A stretch of DNA of 64,000 nt from Labia minor (GCA_963082975.1 OY720345.1:29892611-29956610), one strand, 5' to 3'. Shown: positions 45,115-57,102, numbered from the stretch's first letter. Numbers and translations: made by a program. The notes: a model not told the origin generated them from the sequence alone.

Positions 45115-46445
45115 CATTCAAGCGATATCAAGTTAGAAATAGTGAGTTATATCTCATTAGTACATCCTTAAACTTAAAAAATAATTGAATAATTTATATT
45201 ATATATATTATTTCATTTTATATTAAAAATTTATGATAATATAATTTAAGAATTTAAATTATTAGCTGAAGGAATCATTGGAAGAAACAGTCTATAAGCT
45301 ATTGCTTCTTTGTAAAATATAAAACTGAAACCATAAGTTTAACAATATATATATATATATAGTGTCATATATTTTAACAAGTAAATTTTTTTTTCATCTT
45401 AAAATGGAAATCGAGTTATTTTAATTATATAGTACCATTTTAGTTTTTGATGTGCTATTTTTTAAGTTTATTTCATTTTAAAGTTTAAAAATTGTATAAA
45501 ATTTTAAAGGGTCTAGCGATAGAAAATTGACATCAGTTTGATAATTTACGTATAAAATAATTTTTTTTTAAGTGATAAGGGGTTAAAAAGAGAGTATTAT
45601 AATATATCTAATAATTAATCTAAAAAAATTAACATTTATATTATATTAGTATAATAATGTGATTTAAAAACATAAAACAATAATAATTGCTTAATATTTA
45701 TTGAATAACTTGTAAACAATATTTAAATGTCAATGGTTTTCCTTTAAATTATATCCCCCTATTAATAATTTTCAGAAACCATCCAAAAGTTTCTCTCCAA
45801 GCTCTGTGTCCAATAATATTAATAATAGCAATAATAATAAGAAACGACGACCCCACCCCCCTTCTATGTCTTTCTCTTCGGTCTGTCTGATAAATCTTCT
45901 AATTTATGTTCTTATTCTCACATTTGTATTTCCTCTTAATCTATTGAAGAGTTTTCAAACTCGAGTGGATATTCATTCATCTTTTAAAAGAGATTATTAT
46001 TATTATTATTATTTGAATTATTATTAAAATTGAGATTATTATAAATTTAATATCGTTAACACTTTTAACAAAATCATTTCAGTGATTTATATTTTATTAT
46101 AAATGATAAATGAATTTAATCTTTTGTTATTTTTGAATTTAAAATAATATAATAATCATAATTAATAGCCAAAGTGGATAATGAATTTTCCCTTTGAATT
46201 TATAGAAAGGCTTACGTAGGTTGGGTTGTCTACCTTTTCATTTTATTAAAACCTACCCAGAATAGAAACAATTTTATAATTATAAAATAAATAAAAAAAT
46301 TATAGTAATCCTAATTCAATAAAACAAAATTCAAATAATAAGATAAAGAATAATTTAACAATTAATTAATCAAAGTAATACAAAAAAAAAATATTAAAAA
46401 ATTAAAAAATTTAAAATAATTGAATATTTTTTAAAAATATTTAAT
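45115..46445. other. AT-rich spacer
   Basis: A 73-codon plus frame at 45806-46027 contains an (AAT)n start and (TTA)n end and has no family signature. Otherwise featureless. Confidence 0.45.
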
Positions 46446-46448
46446 CAA

Positions 46449-46802
46449 ATTTTACCGACCGACGATAGTAAGGGAGTATTAGCGATCGACGATAGGAAGG
46501 GAAGGGTTATTTTCACACCAAATTTCACATGAGGAGATTTTTTACATATCACCACGAAACATGCACTTTGTATTGGTTTTATCCTCGGTGAAAAATCATC
46601 TTTATTAGTTTTTTCTTAATTTAAAATTATATGACGTCATCCAGCCATTCATGACGTCACAGCCTGGTCTTACATATATATTATAAATAAAATAAAATTA
46701 AAAATATTTATGTTATATCCATATCTGTTTTTTATTACATTAATAGATATATTAAAATTATTTGAAATTGTTTCGGTTCGGACCTGGCCACAGGTCAGAT
46801 TA
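46449..46802 (+). mobile_element. HINE1 copy 9 with internal deletion
   Basis: Starts TTTTACCGACCGACGATAG and after GGGAG jumps to the GTATTAGCGATCGACGATAG block, so the GTCY tract and block B are gone. Both junction sides contain CGACGATAG, suggesting deletion between short repeats. The hairpin ACCTGGCCACAGGT remains; the 3' subterminal repeat is truncated. Confidence 0.75.
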
Positions 46803-47139
46803 TTTATTAAACAATAAAATAAGAATAATACTTGAAAAAAGAACATTATTAAATTAAATCTTTCGTAATAATTCCATTAGGTATTAATCATAAAAAAAGA
46901 ATATTGATATTGAATACTTACCATATATATTTATCATTCTATTTTAAATATTTAAGTAGTAGGAAAGAATATTGTAATTTAACCATGATGACCATAGTAT
47001 TAGTTGAAATACATGTATGCTTAGGTCTACGTAACATGAAATGAAATATTTACTTTTCACTTTAGTTTTAGTTTTATAAAACGTTAAAACGTTTAAAGTT
47101 TTTGCTCCTTTATTATAAGAAGTTATTACCGGGTTTTAT

Positions 47140-47345
47140 TGTGAGATTTGAATCAAGGCTTTTCGGCCCTCCTTTTAGACCATTTTCAAGATAATTTTTA
47201 ATGAAGTATTTTTAGAAAATACAGGGTCACAAAAGATTCGGTCATAAAAGTCTTTCATGTAAACGGCGTGAAAATGAGCGCCGAAAGGTCGAAACCTACA
47301 CTAAAATGTAAAAATAACCCAGAAATAACCAATTAATATATAAAT
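47140..47345 (+). repeat. possible Penelope-like terminal remnant
   Basis: GGCGTGAAAATGAGCGCC followed by GAAAGGTCGAAACC at about 47263-47297 resembles stem II plus GAAA of a hammerhead motif. A similar arrangement occurs on the minus strand near 47150-47205. The following AAATGTAAAAATAACC is echoed at 47840-47870. A full core (CUGANGA) is not seen. Confidence 0.3.
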
Positions 47346-47429
47346 ATATATAAAAAAACTCCGACATCCTACGCAAGGACAACGCCTATCAAGTCGATTA
47401 TAATAATTAGGTGTAGTATGATCAGTAGA

Positions 47430-47625
47430 ACGGGTCCTATCAACCTTTATCTTGATTTTGAGGGGCTACTTCTTATCAGCTTGCCAATTATGATCCTGGA
47501 ATTTGAGTTGACACCGTCCCAAAGACCCCAGCTAGAGAAATTCCCTTGCCAGGCCCGGGACTTAAACCAGGGATCACGGGAATATGAGGCAGCGATGCTA
47601 CTTCCCACCCTGTGGCGCCTTCTAT
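47430..47625 (-). mobile_element. tRNA-derived SINE
   Basis: On the minus strand, GTAGCATCGCTGCCTCAT (about 47602-47585, A-box position) is followed by GGTTTAAGTCC (47568-47558, one or two changes from a B box) and GGGCCTGGCAAGGG. The spacing and GC content suit a tRNA-headed SINE. The tail is not clearly bounded. It is not a functional tRNA, since no acceptor stem forms. Confidence 0.5.
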
Positions 47626-47794
47626 ATATATACATGTTTATATGTATATTTAGTAGTGTTAGTGCCAGTGATTCTTCAAACTTCGGAACACAATAAATCC
47701 AAAATTACAACATAGGTTCTTAGTCACACAGACTATATATAAGACCCAGAATTCCAAAAAAAAATTCCCTCCTTAAAAAACTCAATTTTAAAAC

Positions 47795-47885
47795 GGTGCC
47801 AAAATGAATAGTGAAACGTCAAGACCAAAATCTTACAATTAAAAGTTAAAATAACCTAGAAAAATAACCTTTAATAATAATAAAA
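47795..47885 (+). repeat. relative of 47260-47340
   Basis: GTGAAACGTCAAGACC, AAAATCTTACAATT and AAAATAACCTAGAAA follow the order of the block at 47285-47330. Possibly two parts of one element. Confidence 0.3.
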
Positions 47886-48047
47886 ATTTTCAAAGCAACA
47901 TAAATGAATATATATATATATATTAAAAAAATGAAGAATTAATGTAGTTTTAATATGATGATTGTAATAAAATAATTTGATAAAATAAGAATAAAACCAT
48001 TTCGATGAATCGATACAGCTAGTACTAGATATGTATAATATAAATCC

Positions 48048-48092
48048 TTATATATATATATATATATAGATAGATAGATAGATAGATAAATA
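48048..48092. repeat. (AT)n then (GATA)n microsatellite
   Basis: ATATATAT followed by about six GATA units. Confidence 0.9.
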
Positions 48093-48289
48093 ATAATATG
48101 AGATAAAAATCTCTTATGCCTGTCCACACATAACATTTTCAAAATTATTTTATTTTTTTAACTTCATAAAATAGTTCCTCGCAAGGCGCAATGAAGGAGT
48201 TTAAAGTGAAAGAAAAAAAAAACATACACACACACACACAATAGTTTTCAAGTGATTTTTTTTTTCTCTTTTTATCAAAGAACAATTCT

Positions 48290-48605
48290 TTTTATGTATG
48301 TTGGGTGAGTGAGTTTGTGTGGTGTGATAGGTTCTGTAAGGCGGTGTAGATTGAGTGTGAGTGTTGGAATGGAAAACGCTGATGGCTATCTGCTGTATAT
48401 TTGCAGATAGAAAATTCTCTCGCTCTACGTTGGTCAATAGCGAGCACTCTTTCTCTAAAAAAAAAAAAATAGACAAAGAAATTTCCGATTCCACCAACAT
48501 GGATTGCATGTAAGCCAGGCGAGAAAGGGGAAGAGGGAAGGGGGAAAAGGGAGAGAGTCACAATAGGGTAATGTCGCTTTTTTTTAAAGTGACATCGCCA
48601 GCACA
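48290..48605. other. GC-elevated non-repeated island
   Basis: Unique, less AT-rich sequence with a long poly-A interruption. Overlapping minus frames of about 100 codons are open but are dominated by T-run phenylalanines and match no family I know. Confidence 0.25.
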
Positions 48606-48866
48606 CATATATTTAAATAGATAAATTCAATTCAGTTCACGAGATATAAATATAAAAAAAAATACAGAAGACAAAAATAAATGAATAAATAAAATATGAA
48701 TATATGAAGTAATAATATAAATAATATATATATATATTACTTTGAAGAAAATAACTCATTTTTTGAAAATAAATCAATAATTTAGAATAGATTTGTTTTT
48801 ATTTATTATTTAATATCATTAACAATCTATAAAAAAGTTTTGTTTGCAGATATCTTTATTATTCAC

Positions 48867-48938
48867 TAGCTGCTTCGAGCGCCTTCGGCGCTCTCCACAC
48901 CTAGACGGGGGCTCCGCCCCCTGTACCCCCCGAGTGTC
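48867..48938 (-). mobile_element. Helitron 3' end
   Basis: On the minus strand a perfect hairpin GAGCGCC-GAA-GGCGCTC, then GAAGCAGCTAG at the terminus, followed by T. It is only about 70 bp long and its inner side joins a LINE tail directly (CCCCCGAG|TGTCCC). The CTAG terminus is the cleanest in the window. Confidence 0.7.
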
Positions 48939-49480
48939 CCTATTCTGAGCTATAACCATCTAACTCCTACGCTGTCCCATCTCTCTCACGTTCCTTCCTA
49001 CATTGTCCGCCCTGTTCACAATTGGTCTTCCAAACGGACGTTTTCCAATCGAACTCCCCACCAATATATTTTTCCTCTCCCATTCTAGCCATGTGCCCTG
49101 CCGATCCCAGCCTTCTCGCTTTTATAACCCTAACTATATCTAGAGATGCATAGAGGTCATGCAATTCCTTGTTATGCAGTCTCCGCCATTCCCCGGTGTC
49201 CTCATCTTTCTTTGGCCCATAAATGCTGGAAAGAATCCTATTCTCAAATACTCTGAATCTATTCTCATCTCCCAGGGTTATAGACCATGCCTCCCACCCA
49301 TATAATACAATTAATAATTTAATAATTTTGATCCCCTTTGATAATAATTTCCAGATTGCAACCTCGAATTAAATTCTTTGCAAATATTATTCTCTCTGAT
49401 ACTAATTATTTTGTCTTATCACTATTAATTTCAAACCCCATCAATTTTCCTGCCTCGATTAAATTTTTTATGCTACTTTA
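48936..49480 (-). pseudogene. LINE ORF2 C-terminal part
   Basis: The minus strand reads YGWEAWSITLGDENRFRVFE, NRILSSIYGPKKDE, EWRRLHNKELHDLY, IVRVIKARRL and GHMARMGEE, followed by a degenerate 'WKTSVWKTN' tail. Same family as 28233-28650, with fewer changes in YASLDIVRVIK. From about 49310 to 49480 earlier RT sequence (INSDKT, NLIRGCN) continues with frameshifts. The 3' terminus is lost where the Helitron end abuts. Confidence 0.75.
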
Positions 49481-49894
49481 AATGTTATTAATTTATTTAA
49501 AAAAAATCAGAGTAAACAAAATAAAAATAAAATATAAAATTAGCATAACACTAAACTACTATAAAAATAATATTAAAAAATATATTATATATTAAAATCT
49601 TACGTGAAAATCCAATTATGAGATCAAATTGTCTTAATTAAAATAATTTACTCACATAATCTTAAAAATTAATAGTATTAAATTATAGCCGTAATGTGAA
49701 TGTTTTCAAAGTTTAAAAGGCCAATAAGATCAATTGAGATATTGTAAATATCAATAGATACCTTTATAAAAAGATTTTTATCTGCACATTGCTCAGAATT
49801 TAAATTACCGCCAAATTATCGCCACCAGCGCCTCTATGATCTAGTATGGTAACTAAACTATTTTTAATTAATATTCTTTATAATTTTTTTAAAA

Positions 49895-50062
49895 TTTTTC
49901 TAATTAAAAAATCGAAAATCGGGCTTCGAGGTCTGGTGGCCAGCCCCTTTGTGCTTCCGTGTAAAAAATTCCATGTCCCTGCGTGCGATAGATTTGCCTG
50001 GAGAGCTCGGTCAAACAGACAAACAGACACATTACACTTGCTTTTATTATTATAGATAGAAG
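49895..50062. repeat. unclassified GC-richer repeat-like segment
   Basis: GGTCTGGTGGCCAGCCCC, ACAGACAAACAGACACATTA and TTTTATTATTATAGATAG resemble the tails of several arthropod interspersed repeats, but no second copy is present in this window. The stretch 49490-49890 before it is AT-rich and shares only GCACATTGCTCAGAATTT with 6190-6210. Confidence 0.3.
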
Positions 50063-50639
50063 AAAGATGAATGTTTCATGAATTTATAAAACTTTTTGTT
50101 TCCCTTCGAGAAGTTGATAATATAAAAATTAATGCTAAAAATAATTTCTTACATATAAATGTTTTTTAACTTGACATTTGGAAGATATATATTATTAGAA
50201 GAAATCATATATTACAATTGAATTCTTATTTATATGCCAATTATTTGATTGAACTTTCAACAATTTAGCTGTCCTATAAAGAGTATAAAGGACTTATCAT
50301 TTTAGTGATAGAAATTAACAAAAATAAAGTTAGCATTTATATATATATATGTGTTATATATTTGCATTTCGAACACTATTAGGTGTTGTTCATGACTTTA
50401 GAGAACGAGAATAGTTGGAGAATATTTGAAAATAAAATTTTACATAGCATTTATGAACGGAAAAAATGAAATCATTAAAAAGTCGTGGGGATTGCATATT
50501 ATAGAATTATATGATTGTTCTGCTATCCTAAAAATAAAGGTTACGAAGGGCGGTTCAAAGGGTGAGGAGAAATTGGTGCTTTTAACAAATTGGGAAACAA
50601 TCGGTGGGAATATCAAAATGGTAGACAATCATTAAAAGG

Positions 50640-50745
50640 TAAAGTAATTGTAAGAGAATGAGAATTAAATGGAGGCAGCTCTGAATAAGATCAGATGTAG
50701 GAATGTGGTTGCTGCTGTTAAAAACTTTCAACTTCAGTAATGATA
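50640..50745 (+). mobile_element. decayed LINE 3' tail
   Basis: GGAATGTGGTTGCTGCTGTTA followed by AAAACTTTC matches the plus-strand LINE tail at 6715-6750. Upstream to about 50400 there may be more of it, beyond recognition. Confidence 0.35.
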
Positions 50746-50749
50746 ATGA

Positions 50750-51880
50750 AAGAGATATATCAGATTCAGAATACTAAATTTTATATAATCGTATAATAAC
50801 GACTATAATTATAAATTATAATTTAAATTATTATATAATTATAAATAATTTTGTTAATTTTGTTAATTTATATGATAACAAAATTTCTTATAAGTGGATT
50901 CAATTTAGAATAGGAGAATATGAGTGAAACTTATTTCTTCTCAATTGACTTCTAGTATTTTCTTTGAAAGCAATCTTTTATTCTTGGTTTTCTTCCCCTT
51001 CTCTTACACAACCACTCTTAAATGACCCATCATCATTAATACCTATTAAAGCCTTTCCTGAGCCAATTTTGTTACTTTAATTATATATAACCTCAATTCA
51101 AATTCTCCACCCTTTAAGAAGCTTAATTAAAGCCTCCGTTCTCTCAGCTATCATCCTTCAACCTAAAATAAAGATGTTTTTTTTTGAATACTTATTCACA
51201 ACACTTCCGTTTACAAAATGATTCTAATTCATTTATATTTTTTTTTTAATTCGTTAAAAAGATTAAATTATATCTTTTGACTTGATCGCAATATTATTAT
51301 AATAATTGCAATTTTTTAAATAAGAAGCTATATTTTTAGTTCTAACACTAGTAAGTCTCTTCATATAAATAAATAATTTTTAATTTAATTATTTAGAAAA
51401 TCTGTTCATATTCATAGATGTAAGAATTAACCCAAAATCAATTGAGCAATATCTGCATTTGTAAATAGGTAGATAATTAGGTAGCTCTAAAAAGGAATAT
51501 GGTAACATGCCTAGGCATGGATTGATGTAGCATTTTATTAAGAAGAAGAAATAGAATAGTGGTCACTCTTGTTAAACTGTCACTTAAATTTACTTTGAGC
51601 GGCCTCATAAGAACAACCTCCTGTAGTCAAGAAAGAAGAAATATTTATATAATTATAATTGATATTAATAAATTGTTTTTACATTAAAAAAAACACAGTT
51701 GTTTATTGAAAACCGAAAAAGACCTCTTCCTCCTCACTAAGAAAGTCGTCAATCCCTTTTAGTCTATATATATCTGAATATATTAACAAATGTCTGTAAT
51801 TCTGTCTCTTCTTATAATTTTAAAGATTAGAATATGAAGAAACAGTAGTATAAAATATTCAAATTAAAATAACATTTAAT
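50750..51880. other. AT-rich spacer
   Basis: A perfect 14-bp palindrome CATGCCTAGGCATG lies at 51506-51519. Otherwise nothing supported. Confidence 0.45.
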
Positions 51881-51884
51881 AAGT

Positions 51885-52457
51885 TAACGTTAACCTGTGT
51901 CCAGGCACAGAACCGACCGACGGTTTGAAATAAATTAATTTCCAGGTACAGAAACAATTTCAAATAATTTAATCTATTAATGCAATAAAAATCAAATATG
52001 GATATAACAAATATTTTTAATTTTATTTTATTTATAATATATAAGTAGGGCTGGGTGACGTCATATAATTTTAAATTAAGAAAAAACTAATGAAGATTAT
52101 TTTCCCGAGGATAAAACCAATACAAAGTGCATGATTCGTGGAGATATGTAAAAAATCTCTGAAATTTGGTGTGAAAATAACCCTTCCCTTCCTATCGTCG
52201 ATCGGTAATACTACCACTTCCGGTTTCCGGATTTGCACCAAAAGTTTATCAATTCATCATATTGATGTATTAAGTAAATATACCAAATTTCATCAAAATT
52301 CGTTGAGCCGTTCGGACGGACGGACGGACGGACAGACATCATGCTAAATATACTTTTTTCTGTTAAGAAAATGCATGATTCGTGGAGATATGTAAAAATC
52401 TCCACACGTGAAATTTGGTGTGAAAACAATACCTTCCTTACTATCGTCGGTCTTTAA
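51885..52457 (-). mobile_element. HINE1 copy 10
   Basis: Reverse copy; GAACCGACCGACGG is intact near 51909-51922, the hairpin is mutated (ACCTGTGTCCAGGC) and the 5' end reads CGTCGGTCTTTAAAA. The GGAC tract is about 52314-52333. Confidence 0.75.
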
Positions 52458-52459
52458 AA

Positions 52460-53675
52460 ACAATTTTTTAAAATTTTTTATTTTTTTTTTACTTTTTTAA
52501 GACTATATCTTGGTTATTTAAAGTTGACAATTTTTTTCAAATAAGAGATGAAATTTGAAAACTAAAATTATCTAAGTATCATTAAAATTTTCTATATTTG
52601 ATATTGTTTAGAAAATATGGCCATTTTAATTTTATGATATTATTTAATTGTTTATTTGCGAATGCATTTAAGGGAAATTATTGCCAGGTCGTTATAACAA
52701 GAATAGAATCTCAAATAAAAAATTTATTTAGGACCGGTTTTACCATCTGACCGGAATTTTGTTCACAAAACATATACATATGCACTTTTTTCGAATCAGA
52801 ATTAATTGAAACGTGAAGATCTGTGAAAAACGCATATTGGTAGTGAACCAGGATTACAATACCTACAATACTCACAACAAACTTAGAAATTTTTTTTTTC
52901 GAATAAAATGTAATAAAAATATGTGAAAAAGAAAAGTTTGGAGTGAATGAACAATTAAGTATTATTTGTAGATGATTAAAAACAATTTGGCATTTTTACA
53001 TTTATATAAATAGTCATTATACAAATCAATTTCAGTTAATTACATAAATGTGTTTTAATTTTTAAGTGGGTTGGATAATTTCTTAAATGTTTCTGCTTTA
53101 AGCTCTTTCGTGTCTATCTATCTTTCTCTCTCTCCCTTTCCCCTGTAATCTAAATTATTTATAAATGGATTAATAATTACAAAAAAAAAAAAAATCAAGC
53201 TTTCGCTTTTCCTGTCGATACATATAATTTGTATTCTTCATTAATTGATATTATTTCTGTATATTCAGTTTTAATTCAATTTTCATTATATCTTTAATTA
53301 AAACCCAAAAACAAAACAAACAAAAAATATAAAGACTTTAAAGATGAATTGAAAACATATAAATTAATAATTAAAAAAAAAAAAATTTAAAATCTAGCCG
53401 CCAGAATATCACTAAATTAAATATCAACTTAAAAAGGAATTATTAAGAAAATAATGCTTCTTTACAATTAAAAGGGATAGTTTATTGCTTAGTGATTGGT
53501 TTTACATTGAAGTAAATGAGAATGTGCACACTGAATTTAGTGTCTCAAGATGGATTCTGTCTTGACAATGGTTCGTTTTCCGTAACCGACAAACATTTTC
53601 TCGAAGGACTTGCAAAAGTTTAAAAATTTATTTAAAAAAAAAATTTAGTTATAACTTAATAATTGAACATTAAAT
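52460..53675. other. AT-rich spacer
   Basis: A patch at about 52740-52870 (GACCGGTTTTACCATCTGAC, CATATACATATGCAC) resembles HINE cores but lacks termini. No gene. Confidence 0.4.
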
Positions 53676-54036
53676 GTTTATAACATAGGTTCTTAAACTT
53701 ATGTACTCCACGGACCCCCACTTGAAAAAATTTTTTTTGACGGACCCCCATCACAACTTTAGGTACTTTACGTCATTTTATTAATTAATTTCTGGCTTAC
53801 GATCTCATAAGGACAAGGATATATGATGAATATTTCTAACAGTGATTGGTGAATAACGATTTTTTTGCATATTGTAGAACACATTTTATTAGAAATTATA
53901 ATATTGAAGAAAGAAAATACAAACATTGTCATAGCAACAAATCTCACAAATTATAATGGGTACTTACATTAAATTCATATAAATATTTTATAATTTTTTT
54001 CAGAAAATATTAAATAAGAAATATTTTAAAAAATAA

Positions 54037-54087
54037 CTGCATCTATCTCATTAAATATAACTTACATATTTAATGAGATGTATGCAG
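54037..54087 (-). other. stem-loop over transposase stop codon, copy B
   Basis: The same 22-nt arms and GTAAGTT loop as at 35161-35211. Confidence 0.8.
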
Positions 54088-55929
54088 TTGTTTTCTTGAA
54101 ACAAGAATCTCAATATCTGGCTTAATATTGGAAACTTTTAATCTAAGATCCGGCTCTACATTTAATTTGTTTCTATATTTAGACTTAATATAAAATAGTA
54201 CCGAAAAAGCTTGTTCGCATAAATATGTTGTGCAGAATGGAATCAAGTGTTGAAGTGCTTTATTTGCAAGCGCAGGATAATCTGACCTGAGAAGTAACCA
54301 AAAGTTGCTCAATTCAGTTTTGTTAAATTTTAGTTTATAAGTTGTATCACATGATAATTCCACGAGAATATCTTGTTCAGGTGCAGATAAATGTTTAGCA
54401 TTTGTAATTTCCATATTAAATGGATCTCTGATCCAGTTATTGCAAGGATCAGGAGTAGAAAAATACTTCCTGAAGTTGCTTTTCAAAGTAATTAAATGTT
54501 CAACAAATAATTGACGCGTTTGATTAAGCAATTTTTCACTGGAGCTTTCTATGAAATCATTGAGAGTTGGAAAAGACTCATATACACCGTTCTGGATGCG
54601 TTTCGACCACAAGTCGATTTTTTTAATCATTGCTTCTATTTTATCTTCAACTTTAAATATATTTACAACAGTACCTTGCAGGCTCAAATTAAGTTCGTTC
54701 AATTTTGTAAAAATATCAGTCAAGTAAGCCACCTTAGCTAACCAGATAAAATCATTGAAACATTCGGTCAGTTCAAAATGCGCATCTATTAAAAACAATC
54801 GTATTTCATCTCGAAGCTCAAAAAGGCGAATGAGTACTTTCCCGCGGGACAACCAACGTACATCTGTATGTAATAATAAATGTGTATGTTGACTACCCAT
54901 TTCCTCACACAAAATTTTAAAAACTCTGGAATTAAGTGGACGAGCCTTAATGAAATTGACAATTTTAACTACTTCGTCTAATGTTCTTTTCAAATCTGGT
55001 GACATATTTTTGGCTGCTAATGATTCTCTGTGAATGCAGCAATGATTCCAAACAACCTGAGGCGCAACATTTTTAATAAGAGCAATCAATCCAGTTCTTG
55101 TACCTGACATTGCACGAGCACCATCAGTGCAAATTCCAACACATTTTGGCCACTCTATTTCATTTTCGGTTATAAAATTATTCAAACTGTTAAATATGTC
55201 ATTAGCTGTCGTTCGTGAAGGTAGTGAATCACAAAACAATACATCTTCTTGTATTTGATTTTCAAACTCATATCTAATGAAAGCTAACAAATTGGCATTA
55301 TTAGTGACATCAGTACTTTCATCCAATTGTAATGAGTAATAGTGACTTTTGCGCACTCTCGATATTAATTCTTCTTTTATATTACATGACATGTCTTCAA
55401 TCCTATTCTTAACCGTATCATTTGATAATGAAATCAAATTTATATCGTTTGCTGCTTTAGTTCCTAACATTATATTTGTAATTACTTTTGTAGCAGGAAG
55501 AATTAATTGCTCTGCTATATTATGCGGCTTTCCTGCTTTAGCAATAAGTAGAGCTACTTCATATGATGCCATTACTGCTTTCTTACTCATACCACCAGAT
55601 CCCGTCTTTACCATCAATTTCTGACTTGAATTAAGTTCTTCTTTTATCATTTTAAAAAATTCGATAGACTTACTAACATGCTCGCTGTGCTTTGTTTGTA
55701 AATGACGTCTGAGATTAGCAGGTTTCATACTTTCATTGGATAAACTTTCCTGACATAGAACGCAGACTGGTCTTTCCACATCATTGTTGCAAATATAAGT
55801 AAATCCAAATGATAAATAATCATCCGAATATTTTCTAGTTTTGCGTTTCTTGGTAGAGTTTGCTGTTGATGCCTCATCATCTGATTCTTTCCGTTTCTGT
55901 GTTGAACCAGTTTGTAGCCAACGATCCAT
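54070..55929 (-). CDS. hAT transposase (ZBED5-like), copy B
   Basis: 619 residues, uninterrupted, the same protein as at 35194-37053 except I at residue 95 (FFKMIKEEL). All key positions are kept: BED finger C56/C59/H76/H81, D203, D269, the HCCIH segment at 296-300, and E572. A silent difference from copy A is visible near 54171 (TTTCTAT against TTCCTAT). The 3' flank has a possible polyadenylation signal (TTTATT on the plus strand, 53885-53890). With intact ends, duplications and gene, this copy could be autonomous; expression is not shown by the sequence. Confidence 0.92.
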   Translation of the reverse strand: MDRWLQTGSTQKRKESDDEASTANSTKKRKTRKYSDDYLSFGFTYICNNDVERPVCVLCQESLSNESMKPANLRRHLQTKHSEHVSKSIEFFKMIKEELNSSQKLMVKTGSGGMSKKAVMASYEVALLIAKAGKPHNIAEQLILPATKVITNIMLGTKAANDINLISLSNDTVKNRIEDMSCNIKEELISRVRKSHYYSLQLDESTDVTNNANLLAFIRYEFENQIQEDVLFCDSLPSRTTANDIFNSLNNFITENEIEWPKCVGICTDGARAMSGTRTGLIALIKNVAPQVVWNHCCIHRESLAAKNMSPDLKRTLDEVVKIVNFIKARPLNSRVFKILCEEMGSQHTHLLLHTDVRWLSRGKVLIRLFELRDEIRLFLIDAHFELTECFNDFIWLAKVAYLTDIFTKLNELNLSLQGTVVNIFKVEDKIEAMIKKIDLWSKRIQNGVYESFPTLNDFIESSSEKLLNQTRQLFVEHLITLKSNFRKYFSTPDPCNNWIRDPFNMEITNAKHLSAPEQDILVELSCDTTYKLKFNKTELSNFWLLLRSDYPALANKALQHLIPFCTTYLCEQAFSVLFYIKSKYRNKLNVEPDLRLKVSNIKPDIEILVSRKQLHTSH

Positions 55930-56987
55930 TTTATGGAGTAATTTATTAACATTGAACTACAATAATATAAATATAATATAAATATAATATAAATATAACG
56001 AATTATTATTTACTAGCTATGTTTTAATATGATTTTAAATGAATGTTTTAATATCATTTTAAATGAATGTTTTAAATCATTTTAATAAATGTTTTAAATC
56101 ATTTTAATAAATGTTTTAAATCATTTTAAATAAATGATTTAATATCATTTTAAATGAATATTAATTTATATAATAAATATATTTCGTAATTTGATTCTAA
56201 AATATTATTAATTTCGTAATTTGATTCTAAAATATTATTAATTTCGTAATTTGATTCTAAAATATTATTAAAATAAATATTTTTTATTCATAAAACTAAC
56301 TTATACTTACTCTCAAAAACAGCCTTTCTGGGAAATTGCAAAATGTGTTTAGTGTTTTTATAAAATAATGATCATGCAAATTACACTAAAAATTAAAAAA
56401 AATTATTAGCTATAATAAACTATTATTAGCTATAATTTAATTATAATTAATTAAATTAATAAAAATAATTTAAAGATACAACTCGTTGAGAAATGAACTT
56501 ATAATTAACATTTGCTTTAAAACTGTTTAAAACCCCAGAGTGGACGCTGACAATTTGGGTTTTTCCGGGTAAGACTGTCCCCTCCCCTGGTTTTCCCCAA
56601 TAACAAAGTGAAAGAAAATTCCCTTATATGCCTCCCCTTCCGAGCCCCTAAGAGGGGTTATTTTAAAGGAACAATCGAAAAATGATTTTAAATGAATGAA
56701 TGGATGAAAATTCAAATTTTATATATAGTTTTTTATATATGTTTATTTATTCACAAAAAATTAATTGACATAATTATCAATTTAATAAAATAAAATAGTA
56801 TTATTAATAGTATTAAATTATAGCCGTAATTCTCTAGGAGGATATAGTTAAACAATGAACTTTAAATATTTATATATGTATATATTTTTACGATGATTTT
56901 TTTCCGAGGACCGCGGACCCCCAGTAAAGGCTTCGCGGACCCCCAGGGGTCCGCGGACCACAGTTTAAGAACCACTGGTTTATAATA

Positions 56988-57102
56988 TCAAGGATGAAGT
57001 GGGTGAACAATGTAGGAAGGGACGTGAGGGAGATGGGAGAGGGTAGGAATTGGATGGTTATAGCTTAGAAGTTTCGAGTTCCGTAGAGTCACAAAAAGAG
57101 AA
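56988..57102 (+). mobile_element. LINE 3' tail fragment
   Basis: CAAGGATGAAGTGGGTGAAC, AATGTAGGAAGGGACGTGAG and GGATGGTTATAGCTTAGA follow the plus-strand LINE tail order, ending GTTCCGTAGAGTCAC. Its 5' side coincides with the target duplication of hAT copy B. Confidence 0.6.

Larger units (their letters stand above)
53684..56977 (-). mobile_element. hAT element copy B, complete
   Basis: A 3,294-bp element, ends CATAGGTTCTTAAACTTATG and (inverted right end) CAGTGGTTCTTAAACTGTGG, flanked by exact GTTTATAA duplications (53676-53683 and 56978-56985). It has one more 22-bp unit (around 56090-56112) than copy A. Its right side abuts a LINE tail. Confidence 0.92.

Noticed and set aside
47558-47600. 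Functional tRNA gene on the minus strand
   Set aside because: Same reasoning: B box imperfect, no cloverleaf, so called a SINE.
48201-48606. Two overlapping minus-strand frames of about 100 codons
   Set aside because: Mutually overlapping, rich in T-run phenylalanine and AC-repeat codons, no family match.
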